Positions 1 to 6,980 of a DNA stretch of 25,239 nucleotides are shown in pieces. Origin of the DNA: Dehalococcoidia bacterium. GTDB taxonomy: Bacteria; Chloroflexota; Dehalococcoidia; JAENJB01. The stretch lies in NCBI GenBank assembly GCA_016844565.1, contig JAENJB010000003.1, forward strand, positions 1 to 25,239, read 5' to 3'. The stretch's first letter is position 1. Each line of letters opens with the position of its first letter. The position numbers and the translations under genes are program-made. The notes beneath the pieces were generated by a model. That model was not told the DNA's origin, did not search any database, and saw only the letters and a list, made by a program, of their open reading frames with translations.

Positions 1-1
1 G

Positions 2-580
2 GAGAGGCGGTTTCTCGACGGGTTGACAGCGGCTTCCTCTCACCAGGGGGTCGTTGCCTACGCCTCGGTCAAGGAGTATGTCGGGCTGGATGACTTGCTC
101 GCCATCTCCAGTGAAAAAGGGGAAGCTCCCCTCTACTGTATCCTGGACGGTATCGAAGACCCCCATAACCTGGGAGCGATTCTCAGGACGGCGGAGGCGA
201 GCGGTACTCATGGTGTGGTCATCCGCTCAAGGAGGGCGGTCGGGCTCACCGCAGTAGTGGCCAAGGCGTCGGCCGGTGCTGTCGAGTACGTGCCGGTGGC
301 GCGGGTCTCCAACATCTCTCAGACGATAGTGGGGCTGAAGAAAGCGGGCGTCTGGGCCATTGGCATAGACCGGGCTGGCGATATTCCTTACAACAAGGTG
401 GATTTCAAGTTGCCGACGGCGATCGTGATTGGTAGCGAGGGCTCGGGGCTGTCGGATTTGGTCAAGCAGAGGTGCGACTCTCTGGCGTCGATCCCGATGC
501 TCGGGAGGCTTACCTCGCTTAATGCCTCCATCGCTGCGGCGCTGGCGATGTACGAAGCCTTCAGACAAAGGAAGTGGTAA
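2..580 (+). CDS. rlmB: 23S rRNA 2'-O-ribose methyltransferase, TrmH/SpoU family (5' partial)
   Basis: The reading frame is open from the window edge and reads ERRFLDGLTAASSHQGVVAY. This is the linker between the small N-terminal substrate-binding domain and the SpoU catalytic domain of RlmB-type enzymes, so the true start lies upstream and the TTG at 23 is only an internal codon. Seen: motif 1 DPHNLGAILRTAEASG (N and R of the knot), motif 2 VIGSEGSGLSDLV, and motif 3 IPMLGRLTSLNASIAAAL (canonical SLNvS), followed by a YEAFRQR end. The family uses S-adenosylmethionine bound in a trefoil knot to methylate a ribose, Gm2251 of 23S rRNA in E. coli RlmB. The exact target here is inferred and could be another rRNA or tRNA position. 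It ends 6 nt before the queC ATG, so it probably belongs to one RNA-modification operon. Confidence 0.93.
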   Translation, partial: ERRFLDGLTAASSHQGVVAYASVKEYVGLDDLLAISSEKGEAPLYCILDGIEDPHNLGAILRTAEASGTHGVVIRSRRAVGLTAVVAKASAGAVEYVPVARVSNISQTIVGLKKAGVWAIGIDRAGDIPYNKVDFKLPTAIVIGSEGSGLSDLVKQRCDSLASIPMLGRLTSLNASIAAALAMYEAFRQRKW

Positions 581-586
581 GGGTTG

Positions 587-1351
587 ATGAGAAGGATCGG
601 CGTCATATTGCTATCCGGAGGGCTCGACTCCACCACCGTCGCGGCGCAGGCGCAAAAGGCTGGGTTCGAGCTGACGGCGATAACCCTTCGCTACGGACAA
701 AAACACAGCAAAGAGGTTGACGCAGCAAAGAAAGTGGCAAAATGCCTGGGAATCCGGCAGGAAGTTATCGATGTCTCCTTCTTCAAGAGACTGGCTTGGT
801 ACTCAGCGCTGACGGGGCCGGAGGCTTTCGATGTCCCGAGGGAAAGGGACATCGATGACATGGCGGCAAAGGTTCCCATAACCTATGTCCCACTCAGGAA
901 TACGTTCTTCATTACAACGGCCGCAGCTTTTCTGGAGAGCCGGGCACTTGATTTGATCGAAAGAGAGCAAGTCAATCCTGAAGAGGTTGAGGCCTCTGTT
1001 TTCATAGCTGCCAATGCCATCGACTACAGCGGATATCCCGATTGCAGGCCGGAATACTATGAACAGATGAGCAAGGCGTTGTTCCTGGGAAGCAAGCTGG
1101 GGACGGAGTACGGGAGACCGATAGTCATCCAGACACCGATAATACTCAAGACGAAGGCCGAGATAGTGAAAATGGCTATGGAGATGGGCGTTCCCCTGGA
1201 ACATACGTGGAGCTGCTACGAAGGTGGCGAGGTCCCCTGTGGGAAGTGTGATAGCTGCATCCTGAGAGCGAAGGGATTCTCCGAGGCCGGTTACGAAGAC
1301 CCCTTGATCGCGAGGTTGGGAAGGGATGGAAGGATTCCTGGAGGTAAGTAG
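587..1351 (+). CDS. queC: 7-cyano-7-deazaguanine (preQ0) synthase QueC
   Basis: QueC converts 7-carboxy-7-deazaguanine to preQ0 with ATP and ammonia in the queuosine/7-deazaguanine pathway. Seen: the PP-loop ATP motif LLSGGLDSTT at the N-terminus, a YGQKHSKE block, NAIDYSGYPDCRPEYYE, and a C-terminal zinc cluster CYEGGEVPCGKCDSC. At about 254 aa it is longer than the usual 220-230 aa. Part of the excess is a stretch LIEREQVNPEEVE (about residues 125-137), where shorter homologues have a tight turn before the DYSGYPDC motif. A TTG at 584 directly precedes the ATG at 587; the ATG is preferred and AAGGG lies just upstream. The gene follows rlmB at once and overlaps queE by 26 nt, so translational coupling is likely. 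Confidence 0.95.
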   Translation: MRRIGVILLSGGLDSTTVAAQAQKAGFELTAITLRYGQKHSKEVDAAKKVAKCLGIRQEVIDVSFFKRLAWYSALTGPEAFDVPRERDIDDMAAKVPITYVPLRNTFFITTAAAFLESRALDLIEREQVNPEEVEASVFIAANAIDYSGYPDCRPEYYEQMSKALFLGSKLGTEYGRPIVIQTPIILKTKAEIVKMAMEMGVPLEHTWSCYEGGEVPCGKCDSCILRAKGFSEAGYEDPLIARLGRDGRIPGGK

Positions 1352-2042
1352 GAAGCCGGACGGCCGTCCGGAGATATTCCATTCCATCCAGGGGGAAGGG
1401 ATCAACACGGGAAGGCCGGCCGTCTTCCTGAGGCTCGCCCGCTGCAACCTGGCCTGTGTCTGGTGCGACACTAAGTACACCTGGGATTGGGAGAGATACG
1501 ACCCTGGGGACCAGATACTGGAGATGGCATCGGTGGAGGTGGAGAGGGAGGTCCTGGGCTTTGGCTGCAAGTACCTGGTCGTCACCGGCGGAGAGCCGAT
1601 GCTCCAGCAACGCCGTCTTATCCTCCTCTTGAAGCGTCTGAAGAATGGTGGGTTCTATATCGAGATGGAAACCAACGGCACGGTCTTGCCAGACAAGGTG
1701 TCGCCGGGTCTGGTGGACCATTGGAGTGTGTCACCGAAACTGGAGAATTCCGGGAATCCGCGGGTATTAAGAGAAGCGCCGGCATGCTACAACCTCTTCG
1801 GACAATTGCCTTCCTGCCAGTTCAAGTACGTTATACAGAACGAAGATGATCTCGAAGAGGTCGATGGTATTGTACGGAAGTACCACTTGCCTGTGGAGAG
1901 GGTCCTTTTAATGCCTCAAGCCCGGACCAGGCAGGTTCTGCTGGACAAGAGCAGGTGGCTGGCCGAAATCTGCAAAGCGCGGGGTTACCTTTTCTCCACC
2001 AGGCTCCACATCCTGTTGTGGGGCGACAAGAGGGGCGTGTAG
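1326..2042 (+). CDS. queE: 7-carboxy-7-deazaguanine synthase QueE (radical SAM)
   Basis: QueE ring-contracts 6-carboxytetrahydropterin to 7-carboxy-7-deazaguanine, the substrate of the overlapping queC product. Seen: the QueE opening FHSIQGEGINTGRPAVFLRL, then the radical SAM cluster CNLACVWC (Cx3Cx2C) followed by DT, which in this family positions Mg2+. VTGGEPMLQ (SAM-binding GGE) and SPKLENSG follow. The length of 238 aa is normal. The ATG sits inside the last codons of queC (26-nt overlap), preceded by AAGGG within queC. No queD, queF or tgt is in the window, so the end product (preQ0, Q, or another 7-deazaguanine) cannot be told here. The gene converges on pyk with a 26-nt gap and no clear terminator. 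Confidence 0.95.
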   Translation: MEGFLEVSRKPDGRPEIFHSIQGEGINTGRPAVFLRLARCNLACVWCDTKYTWDWERYDPGDQILEMASVEVEREVLGFGCKYLVVTGGEPMLQQRRLILLLKRLKNGGFYIEMETNGTVLPDKVSPGLVDHWSVSPKLENSGNPRVLREAPACYNLFGQLPSCQFKYVIQNEDDLEEVDGIVRKYHLPVERVLLMPQARTRQVLLDKSRWLAEICKARGYLFSTRLHILLWGDKRGV

Positions 2043-2068
2043 GCGACACTCAGAACAACCAAACACTC

Positions 2069-3505
2069 TTATTCGATTTTATGGACCTTGAGCAGGTTAG
2101 TGGTGCCGGACATTCCCAGGGGAATGCCACCGGTGATTACTATGAGGTCTCCAGGCTTCGCCAGGCCCAGTTCTTTGGAAACTCTGGCTCCCAGAGCGAA
2201 TAGCTCATCTACCGAGGCTGGGCCGGCTATCTCCACGGGCTGGACGCCCCAGCACAGGACCAGCCCACCGAACACCGTACCGTTGGGGGTGATGGCTAAG
2301 ATAGGGACCTTCGGGCGGTACTTTGATACGCGCCGCGCGGTGCTGCCGGACTGCGTGAAGGCGACGATAGCCACGGCTCCGAGGCGGTGGGCGGTATGGC
2401 AGGCGTCGTAGCTTATCATCTCACCCGTCTCAAGCTTGGGCCAGGCAGCCTTTTGAGTTAGCAGTGCCTCGTAGGGCAGGCGGTGTTCTGTTGCTCTGGC
2501 GACCCGGCTCATCATCCTCGCCGCGGCCAGCGGGAATTTGCCGATGGATGTCTCAGCCGAAAGCATGACGGCATCGGTGCCATCGAAAATGGCGTTGGCG
2601 ACATCGGTGACCTCAGCCCGGGTCGGACGTGGTGAATTGATCATTGATTCCAGCATCTGAGTAGCCGTTATCACTGGCTTGCCCGCCTCATTGCTTTTCC
2701 GGATAATCTCTTTCTGCGCCAGAGGTACCTGCTCGAGGGGTATGTCTAGACCCAGGTCTCCGCGAGCGACCATGATGCCATCGCTGGCTGCCAGTATCCG
2801 GTCGAAACTAGTCACTGCCTGCCTTCGCTCTATCTTGGCAATGATGGGAATATCGCGGCCCGCCTGATGCAGGGCGGCTCTCGTTTCCTCTACATCCTCC
2901 GGCCGGCTGACAAAGGAGATGGCTACATAGTCAGGCTTCTGCCGAATGGCAAACTCGATGTGCTCGCGCAACCGGCTGTTGACGAAGTGGCCGGCAGGGC
3001 GCATCCCCGGGATAACTATGCCCCGGCCTGCGGTGAGCACACCGCCAATGACAACCTTGCACGTGACTTCACTGCCGCGAATGCTTTGGACCCGGAGTTC
3101 TATCGCCCCGTCTCCGAGCAGGACTGTGCCTCCGACTTCCGTGTCCCGAGTGAAGGATGGATACTTGACCGGCACTACACTCTCGTTACCTACGAGTTGC
3201 TTGGTGGTAAGGGTGAGTTGGGCCCCCCTCTTCAGCACAACGGAGTCGGTGCGCATGGCCCCGGTCCGGTATTTCGGCCCTGGGAGGTCCATCACGATAG
3301 CCACTGGTATTGACAGGCGTTGAGCTGCCTTTCTAGTGGCATCAATGTAGCCGCTGTGCTCACCGTAGCTGCCGTGGGCCAGGTTGAGCCTGGCCACGTC
3401 CATACCTGCCTTGATCAGTCGCTCAATGGCGGTGTCTGAGCCGGTAGCAGGGCCTATGGTGCAGACTATCTTCGTCCGTCTTCCAAAATGTCTGGCGTAT
3501 CTCAT
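2069..3505 (-). CDS. pyk: Pyruvate kinase, probable K+-independent type
   Basis: Pyruvate kinase transfers phosphate from PEP to ADP, the last step of glycolysis. Seen: TKIVCTIGPATG at the start, the PEP/metal block IAKIERR, and the signature GIMVARGDLGLDIPLEQVP, then ITATQMLESMINSPRPTRAE and GTDAVMLSAETSIG. The C-terminal allosteric domain is short and there is no PEP-utiliser domain. The start at 3505 (MRYARHFGRRTK) is chosen because GGAG lies 8 nt upstream and the family begins about here; the frame stays open upstream to 3586 but that part resembles no pyruvate kinase. At the cation site, canonical DTKGPEIRTG reads DLPGPKYRTG (residues 73-82) and the RxNFSHG Ser is Ala43. The Leu/Lys combination is known from K+-independent pyruvate kinases. 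It is monocistronic and divergent from the zinc-ribbon gene. Confidence 0.95.
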   Translation of the reverse strand: MRYARHFGRRTKIVCTIGPATGSDTAIERLIKAGMDVARLNLAHGSYGEHSGYIDATRKAAQRLSIPVAIVMDLPGPKYRTGAMRTDSVVLKRGAQLTLTTKQLVGNESVVPVKYPSFTRDTEVGGTVLLGDGAIELRVQSIRGSEVTCKVVIGGVLTAGRGIVIPGMRPAGHFVNSRLREHIEFAIRQKPDYVAISFVSRPEDVEETRAALHQAGRDIPIIAKIERRQAVTSFDRILAASDGIMVARGDLGLDIPLEQVPLAQKEIIRKSNEAGKPVITATQMLESMINSPRPTRAEVTDVANAIFDGTDAVMLSAETSIGKFPLAAARMMSRVARATEHRLPYEALLTQKAAWPKLETGEMISYDACHTAHRLGAVAIVAFTQSGSTARRVSKYRPKVPILAITPNGTVFGGLVLCWGVQPVEIAGPASVDELFALGARVSKELGLAKPGDLIVITGGIPLGMSGTTNLLKVHKIE

Positions 3506-3541
3506 CTGCTGTGCTCCATAGTAGCTAATTCGCAATGCTCT

Positions 3542-3554
3542 TGCAACAGTTGCA
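3542..3554. promoter_or_regulatory. Candidate operator palindrome TGCAAC-A-GTTGCA
   Basis: A perfect 6-1-6 inverted repeat overlaps the -35 box of the zinc-ribbon promoter and lies about 40 bp upstream of the pyk start, in the divergent intergenic region. Position and symmetry fit a dimeric repressor site. The regulator is unknown and chance cannot be excluded for a 13-bp site. Confidence 0.3.
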
Positions 3555-3578
3555 GAGAGTCTGTTACAGTAGTATAAT
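3550..3578 (+). promoter_or_regulatory. Sigma70-like promoter of the zinc-ribbon gene
   Basis: -35 TTGCAG (3550-3555), 17-nt spacer, perfect -10 TATAAT (3573-3578). The predicted transcript starts near 3585, leaving a 5' leader of about 105 nt before the ATG at 3690. I saw no convincing strong hairpin in that leader. Confidence 0.7.
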
Positions 3579-3689
3579 ACTTTCAACGGTTGAGGTTTGG
3601 GTTATCATGAACTTCCGAAAATCCTCAGATTTATCAAGTATCAGGTGACCGAACTCTAACTGGAATATTAAAGAGAGGAGGTCATCTAA

Positions 3690-3992
3690 ATGAGCGAGGA
3701 CAAGTCTCTCCAGTGTTCCGATTGTAGCGCAACTTTTACCTTCAGCGCTGAAGACCAGGAATTTTTCAGGTCTAAGGGCTATACCAATGAGCCCAAGCGT
3801 TGCCCGGCATGTCGCCAGGCCAGGAAGACAGAGCGCGGTGGGACCGGGGGCTACGGCCAGACGGCCCAGCGGCAGATGTATCCTGTGAAGTGCGCCCAGT
3901 GCGGCAAGGACACCGAAGTGCCCTTCGAACCGCGAAGCGGAAGACCGGTGTATTGTAGCGATTGCTACCGTAAAGCCAAGGTAACCAGATAG
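3690..3992 (+). CDS. Small two-module zinc-ribbon protein, function unknown
   Basis: This 100-aa protein has two Cys4-type modules. Module 1 (about residues 8-43) has CSDC, then EDQEFFRSKGYTNEPKRC and CPAC, the layout of the probable zinc-ribbon (zf-trcl-like) family. Module 2 (about 68-93) has CAQCGKDTEVPFEP followed by RPVYCSDC, a CxxC...CxxC domain often seen in Chloroflexota and Firmicutes. A Gly/Gln-rich linker (RGGTGGYGQTAQRQ) joins them. The start is supported by a strong Shine-Dalgarno GAGGAGGT 7-8 nt before the ATG. It has its own near-consensus promoter and a strong terminator, so it is probably abundantly expressed as a single gene. Nucleic-acid or protein binding is plausible for zinc ribbons, but nothing here shows a specific role. 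Confidence 0.85.
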   Translation: MSEDKSLQCSDCSATFTFSAEDQEFFRSKGYTNEPKRCPACRQARKTERGGTGGYGQTAQRQMYPVKCAQCGKDTEVPFEPRSGRPVYCSDCYRKAKVTR

Positions 3993-4010
3993 CAAGCCGG
4001 TTTTGACACG

Positions 4011-4053
4011 AAGACCCGGAGTCCCGATACTATCGGGACTCCGGGTCTTTTTT
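4011..4053 (+). terminator. Strong rho-independent terminator
   Basis: A perfect 18-bp stem (4011-4028 with 4032-4049, 3-nt loop) is followed by a T-run (4048-4053), 18 nt after the zinc-ribbon stop codon. The inner part AGTCCCGATA/TATCGGGACT resembles the palindrome inside the end of the ylxR-family gene at 12268-12288. Confidence 0.93.
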
Positions 4054-4105
4054 ATTAGTGGCCTCCCCTGGCGCTCCCGCCTTTTCTGCTGGTCCGGAAT
4101 CGACA

Positions 4106-4134
4106 TTGACTGTTTCGAAGGTAAGATGTATCCT
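4106..4134 (+). promoter_or_regulatory. Sigma70-like promoter of the universal stress gene
   Basis: -35 TTGACT (4106-4111), 17-nt spacer, -10 TATCCT (4129-4134), about 56 nt upstream of the ATG at 4191 and downstream of the terminator. The stress gene therefore has its own promoter. Confidence 0.6.
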
Positions 4135-4190
4135 CTAAGCAAATCAACGAGCAACACAGGGCAGCCTGGGGCTCTTGCGAGGAGGTAATA

Positions 4191-4661
4191 ATGTATCAGA
4201 AGGTTCTCGTTCCCCTGGACGGTTCGAAGCTTGCTGAGTGCGTGCTTCCCCATGTGGAAGCTATTGCCCAGGGATGCCAGGCGAAGAAAGTGGTTTTCGT
4301 CCGGGTGGCTGAGCCTCTACAGGTGCTCGTTACCGGCGCCGATTTCCAGCTGAGTGCGGAGGAGTGGAACCGACTGGAGGCGGAGCAGAAAGCGGATGCC
4401 GACAACTACATCAAGCAGGTGGTGAACAAGCTGAAGTACAACGCCGTGGTTGTTCAAGGGGAGGTACTCACTGGTGGCAGAGCCGCGGACATGATCGCAG
4501 ACTACGTTCAGAAGAACGGGTGCGACCTCATTGTTATCGCCACTCACGGGCGTTCCGGCGTGGGCCGCTGGATGTGGGGGAGCGTTGCGGACCGGATCCT
4601 GCGTTCGGTCTGTGTTCCTATTCTCATGGTACGGGCTCCCGGGTGTGCTGCCGGCATTTGA
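4191..4661 (+). CDS. Universal stress protein, single UspA domain
   Basis: A 156-aa cytoplasmic alpha/beta nucleotide-binding protein. Seen: the N-terminal strand YQKVLVPLDGSKLAECVLPH, with the Asp that contacts adenine in ATP-binding Usp proteins, and the C-terminal phosphate-binding motif ATHGRSGVGRWMWGSVADRI. The latter matches the G-x2-G-x9-G-S pattern with Ala at the first Gly, so ATP binding of the MJ0577 type is likely. A final strand PILMVRA completes the fold. GAGGAGG lies 6 nt before the ATG. It is monocistronic and converges on the hydrolase gene with a 19-nt gap. It resembles both halves of the tandem protein at 16645. Its precise stress role cannot be read from sequence. Confidence 0.92.
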   Translation: MYQKVLVPLDGSKLAECVLPHVEAIAQGCQAKKVVFVRVAEPLQVLVTGADFQLSAEEWNRLEAEQKADADNYIKQVVNKLKYNAVVVQGEVLTGGRAADMIADYVQKNGCDLIVIATHGRSGVGRWMWGSVADRILRSVCVPILMVRAPGCAAGI

Positions 4662-4680
4662 GAGCCGCAGCCAGCTATCC

Positions 4681-5295
4681 CTAGAGATTCCCGGCCAGAA
4701 ACTGCGCTATCTTCCGTGCAAGGACACTTTCATATCCCCACCAGAAGTGGTCGGCGCCGGGGATTATCTCTATCTCTGATGGAGATGGCAATTCTCGTGC
4801 GCTCTGTTCCATTAGCGAGGTGGATACGAGGGAATCTTCGGCCCCGGCGATGAATAGCTTTGGCCCGGCAAAGCCTCGCAGACCGTCCAGTCTCCCCAGA
4901 GGCGAAACACAGGCCAGCGCCTTCGCAGGGCTCTTTGGAGCAGCGGATGCCGCCACGTCAGCGCCAAAAGAGTAACCGACTAGCCCCAATCTCTGGCCGT
5001 CCACTATCGATGACAGGAAGGCTAGCGCTGCCAGGACATCCTCTTGCTCTCCGATGCCATCAGCGAATGTCCCCTCGCTCCGGCCAACGCCTCTGAAATT
5101 GAAGCGAAGGCTGGCAATGGATTCCTTGACCAGCGCCTCGCAAATGGTCATGACGACGTTATTGTGCATGTCACCACCGTAGAGTGGATGAGGGTGGCAT
5201 ATCACTACTCCTTGCCACGGCCCATGTTGAGGGGGTATGTAGAGCATACCTTCGAGCTCTAGCTGGCCACAGTCGAAGAACACCTTCTCAACCAT
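4681..5295 (-). CDS. Alpha/beta hydrolase, COG2945-like small esterase/peptidase fold
   Basis: About 204 aa with a complete alpha/beta-hydrolase core. Seen: the oxyanion-region motif VICHPHPLYGGDMHNNVV, LRFNFRGVGRSEG, the nucleophile elbow GYSFGA (GxSxG), a late Asp in AGAEDSLV and the catalytic His in GADHFWW. The substrate is unknown. The HPHPxxGG and FNFRGxGxSxG pattern is typical of small dienelactone-hydrolase-like proteins without a lid domain. The start at 5295 (MVEKVFFDCGQ) is chosen because the frame further upstream is the translation of the palindromic repeat at 5321-5400. No good Shine-Dalgarno precedes 5295, so the start is only moderately sure. It is separated from the flavoprotein operon by the repeat and may be transcribed on its own. 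Confidence 0.88.
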   Translation of the reverse strand: MVEKVFFDCGQLELEGMLYIPPQHGPWQGVVICHPHPLYGGDMHNNVVMTICEALVKESIASLRFNFRGVGRSEGTFADGIGEQEDVLAALAFLSSIVDGQRLGLVGYSFGADVAASAAPKSPAKALACVSPLGRLDGLRGFAGPKLFIAGAEDSLVSTSLMEQSARELPSPSEIEIIPGADHFWWGYESVLARKIAQFLAGNL

Positions 5296-5320
5296 CAGTA
5301 CGAAAATAGCTGCCGGCAGG

Positions 5321-5400
5321 CTGTCATTGCGAGGGGCGAAGCCCCGAAGCAATCTCCCCACAGCGCTATTGAGATTGTTTCGCTTCGCTCGCAATGACAG
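5321..5400. repeat. 80-bp palindromic repeat element (GTCATTGCGAG type)
   Basis: The element begins CTGTCATTGCGAG and ends with its exact complement CTCGCAATGACAG (13-bp terminal inverted repeats). Inside are a second imperfect pair, GAAGCAATCTC and GAGATTGTTTC, and a small GGGC/GCCC hairpin. Sequences of this form recur in many bacterial genomes as short non-coding palindromic repeats, probably mobilised in trans. It lies between two minus-strand genes and extends into the open frame upstream of the hydrolase start. It carries no transposase. Confidence 0.85.
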
Positions 5401-5441
5401 AAAGCCATGTGAAGCTAGTTTGTGGCCGGAACCTCCCGGTA

Positions 5442-5684
5442 CTACCAGTCCGAGGGCGGGCCGAGGGCGGCGTCCTTGTCTCCCGAAGCGGTCATGAGGA
5501 TGAAGTCACTCTTCTGCTTCTTGTCTGCCGCGCGATAGCTTGTGGTGTCCCACGGCGTGGCCTGCGTGGAGGCTCTCCTCAGCGCCCCTGCATCCCGACT
5601 CTTTTCCCGGAGGCCGTTCAGACGCTCCAGCGCGGTGCGGAGCCCCTCTGCGTTCCTCTCGAACCCAACGAACTCATGCATCAC
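5442..5684 (-). CDS. Detached C-terminal helical domain of the flavoprotein (frameshift product)
   Basis: The 80 codons begin with GTGATG and overlap the stop codon of the flavoprotein. The peptide starts MHEFVGFERNAEGLRTALER, matching the C-terminal helical domain of fumarate reductase/AprA-type flavoproteins (VGxxRNxxGLxxAL). The same frame is open upstream to a TAA at 5741 and there reads GGLHPTEIEDDLRQVMHEFV, the expected continuation of the flavoprotein. This stretch was therefore originally in frame with it. The last about 45 residues (after NGLREK) match nothing I recognise and lack the usual ESRG-H-R-D end, so the 3' part may also be decayed or replaced. It could be a sequencing error, a pseudogene end, or a reinitiated separate chain. 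There is no evidence for an independent gene function. Confidence 0.6.
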   Translation of the reverse strand: MMHEFVGFERNAEGLRTALERLNGLREKSRDAGALRRASTQATPWDTTSYRAADKKQKSDFILMTASGDKDAALGPPSDW

Positions 5685-6949
5685 TTGCCTGAGGTCATCC
5701 TCAATCTCCGTCGGGTGAAGGCCGCCGCGACTGTCGAGTTAACTCGGCTTGCCTCCTCGGCTGCCTTCTCGCCGGCGACGTAGCCCAGGGTGCAGGCTCC
5801 CGGGAGGGCGAGAGAAGCACTGGAGCAGTTGCCGGCAGAGAAAAGTCCCTCCAGGCTGGAGCGACAGGTTTCGTCGATTACGATGCCGTTACCGTTGCAG
5901 TCGAATTCCCGAGGCTCGAACGGCACCAGATCTCTGGTGAGGTCTATACCCTGCGTGGCAAAGAGGTCTATGAGGGTTACCTTCTCGTTGCGGAAGCCGC
6001 GGAGCAGAAACTCTATCTTGTTTGGTGGGAGGTGGCGGCAGTCGAAATAACAGGGCCCTCTTCCCTCGTCGGCCTCCACCTTGATGGCTTTCACCAGCAG
6101 GTGACGCGGACCATGCTCGGCCAGCGGGTGATAGCGCTTCATGAAGTATTCGCCCTTGGCATTCAATAGCCTGGCGCCACAGCTGACGAAGCCGGTCAAT
6201 CCCGGGGCGCTGAATCCCTTTGGCTCGGCAGAGGTGCTGGTGAATTCCATGTTTGTTAGCGCGGCACCGGCCCTGAAGGCCATGGCTTGACCGTCGCCCG
6301 TGTTGAACGGGGGCGTGTGAGTGATGAAGTTGTGACCCGAAGGCGCCGGGTAAAACCGCACCGCGCCACCAGTGGTTATTACCACCGCCTTGGCTTTGAT
6401 GACAAAGAAGTCGCCGCTCCTGATATGAAATCCCACCGCTCCAATCACCCGATCGGACTCGGTTAGCAGGCCCTCAACGGCTACACGTTCCAGCACCCTG
6501 GCCTGCAGCCGGTGAACCTGTCTGGCCAGGATGGGTTTGAAAGCGGCGCCCTCAAAGCTGACGGTACGAGGGTGGTTGCCGCCCAGACCGGCTATGCGCT
6601 GGTACCTCCCGGTTGCCTTATCCTTGAACGGCATGCCGATGTTCTCCAGGTACTGGAAGACTTTCTTCGAGTTGCGGGCGTACACCTCCGCCACCTTCAG
6701 GTCCTGGGGTTTCGCTTTCTCGGCGGAAAGCGATGCCAGGTAGCCCTCGGTCGTATCCCATGGCGCCTCATCCAACAGGACGGAGTAGTGGTCCATCCCG
6801 GAGGCGCAAGAGCCGCTGCGGGAGATGCTGCCGCCCTTCTCGATCACCGCTACGTCGGCTCCCGTTTCGCTGGCTCTCATGGCGGCCAGACAACCGGCGG
6901 TGCCGCCTCCGACTATGAGGACGTCTGCATTTACTTCTACTGTCTGCAT
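5681..6949 (-). CDS. FAD-dependent oxidoreductase, fumarate reductase/AprA-like flavoprotein (C-terminus frameshifted)
   Basis: The 422-aa chain starts with a Rossmann FAD motif DVLIVGGGTAGCLAAMRASE and VIEKGGSISRSGSCASGMDH, which is the pattern of succinate dehydrogenase/fumarate reductase and APS-reductase alpha flavoproteins. A middle capping domain includes ITTGGAVRFYP and NTGDGQAMAFRAGAAL. The final FAD-binding block GLFSAGNCSSASLALPGACTLGYVAGEKAAEEA follows. After EEASRVN the frame runs into STVAAAFTRRR and stops, while the expected helical domain continues in the next frame (5442-5738). No 4Fe-4S or membrane partner subunit lies beside it. It is last in the acsA-led operon, with a long 131-nt gap before it. 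The substrate is unknown: fumarate, an enoate or a sulfur compound are all possible for the family. Confidence 0.8.
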   Translation of the reverse strand: MQTVEVNADVLIVGGGTAGCLAAMRASETGADVAVIEKGGSISRSGSCASGMDHYSVLLDEAPWDTTEGYLASLSAEKAKPQDLKVAEVYARNSKKVFQYLENIGMPFKDKATGRYQRIAGLGGNHPRTVSFEGAAFKPILARQVHRLQARVLERVAVEGLLTESDRVIGAVGFHIRSGDFFVIKAKAVVITTGGAVRFYPAPSGHNFITHTPPFNTGDGQAMAFRAGAALTNMEFTSTSAEPKGFSAPGLTGFVSCGARLLNAKGEYFMKRYHPLAEHGPRHLLVKAIKVEADEGRGPCYFDCRHLPPNKIEFLLRGFRNEKVTLIDLFATQGIDLTRDLVPFEPREFDCNGNGIVIDETCRSSLEGLFSAGNCSSASLALPGACTLGYVAGEKAAEEASRVNSTVAAAFTRRRLRMTSGK

Positions 6950-6980
6950 GGCCTGAACGTGCCGCCCTCCCTTGTTTTGT

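Noticed and set aside
803..1585. Long open frame opposite queC/queE (260 codons, minus strand)
   Set aside because: It lies entirely over two well-identified genes, has no recognisable motif or ribosome site, and its composition is that of an antisense shadow.
3518..3546. pyk promoter TTGCAA-17-TACTAT on the minus strand
   Set aside because: The predicted start would fall within or after the GGAG ribosome site, giving a transcript without it; the real pyk promoter was not resolved.
5296..5394. N-terminal extension of the hydrolase
   Set aside because: The extra residues are the translation of the palindromic repeat, and the hydrolase fold starts after Met at 5295.
5394..5783. Possible plus-strand gene of 129 codons between the repeat and the flavoprotein
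   Set aside because: It runs antisense to the flavoprotein C-terminal frames, which show family similarity, and has no ribosome site.
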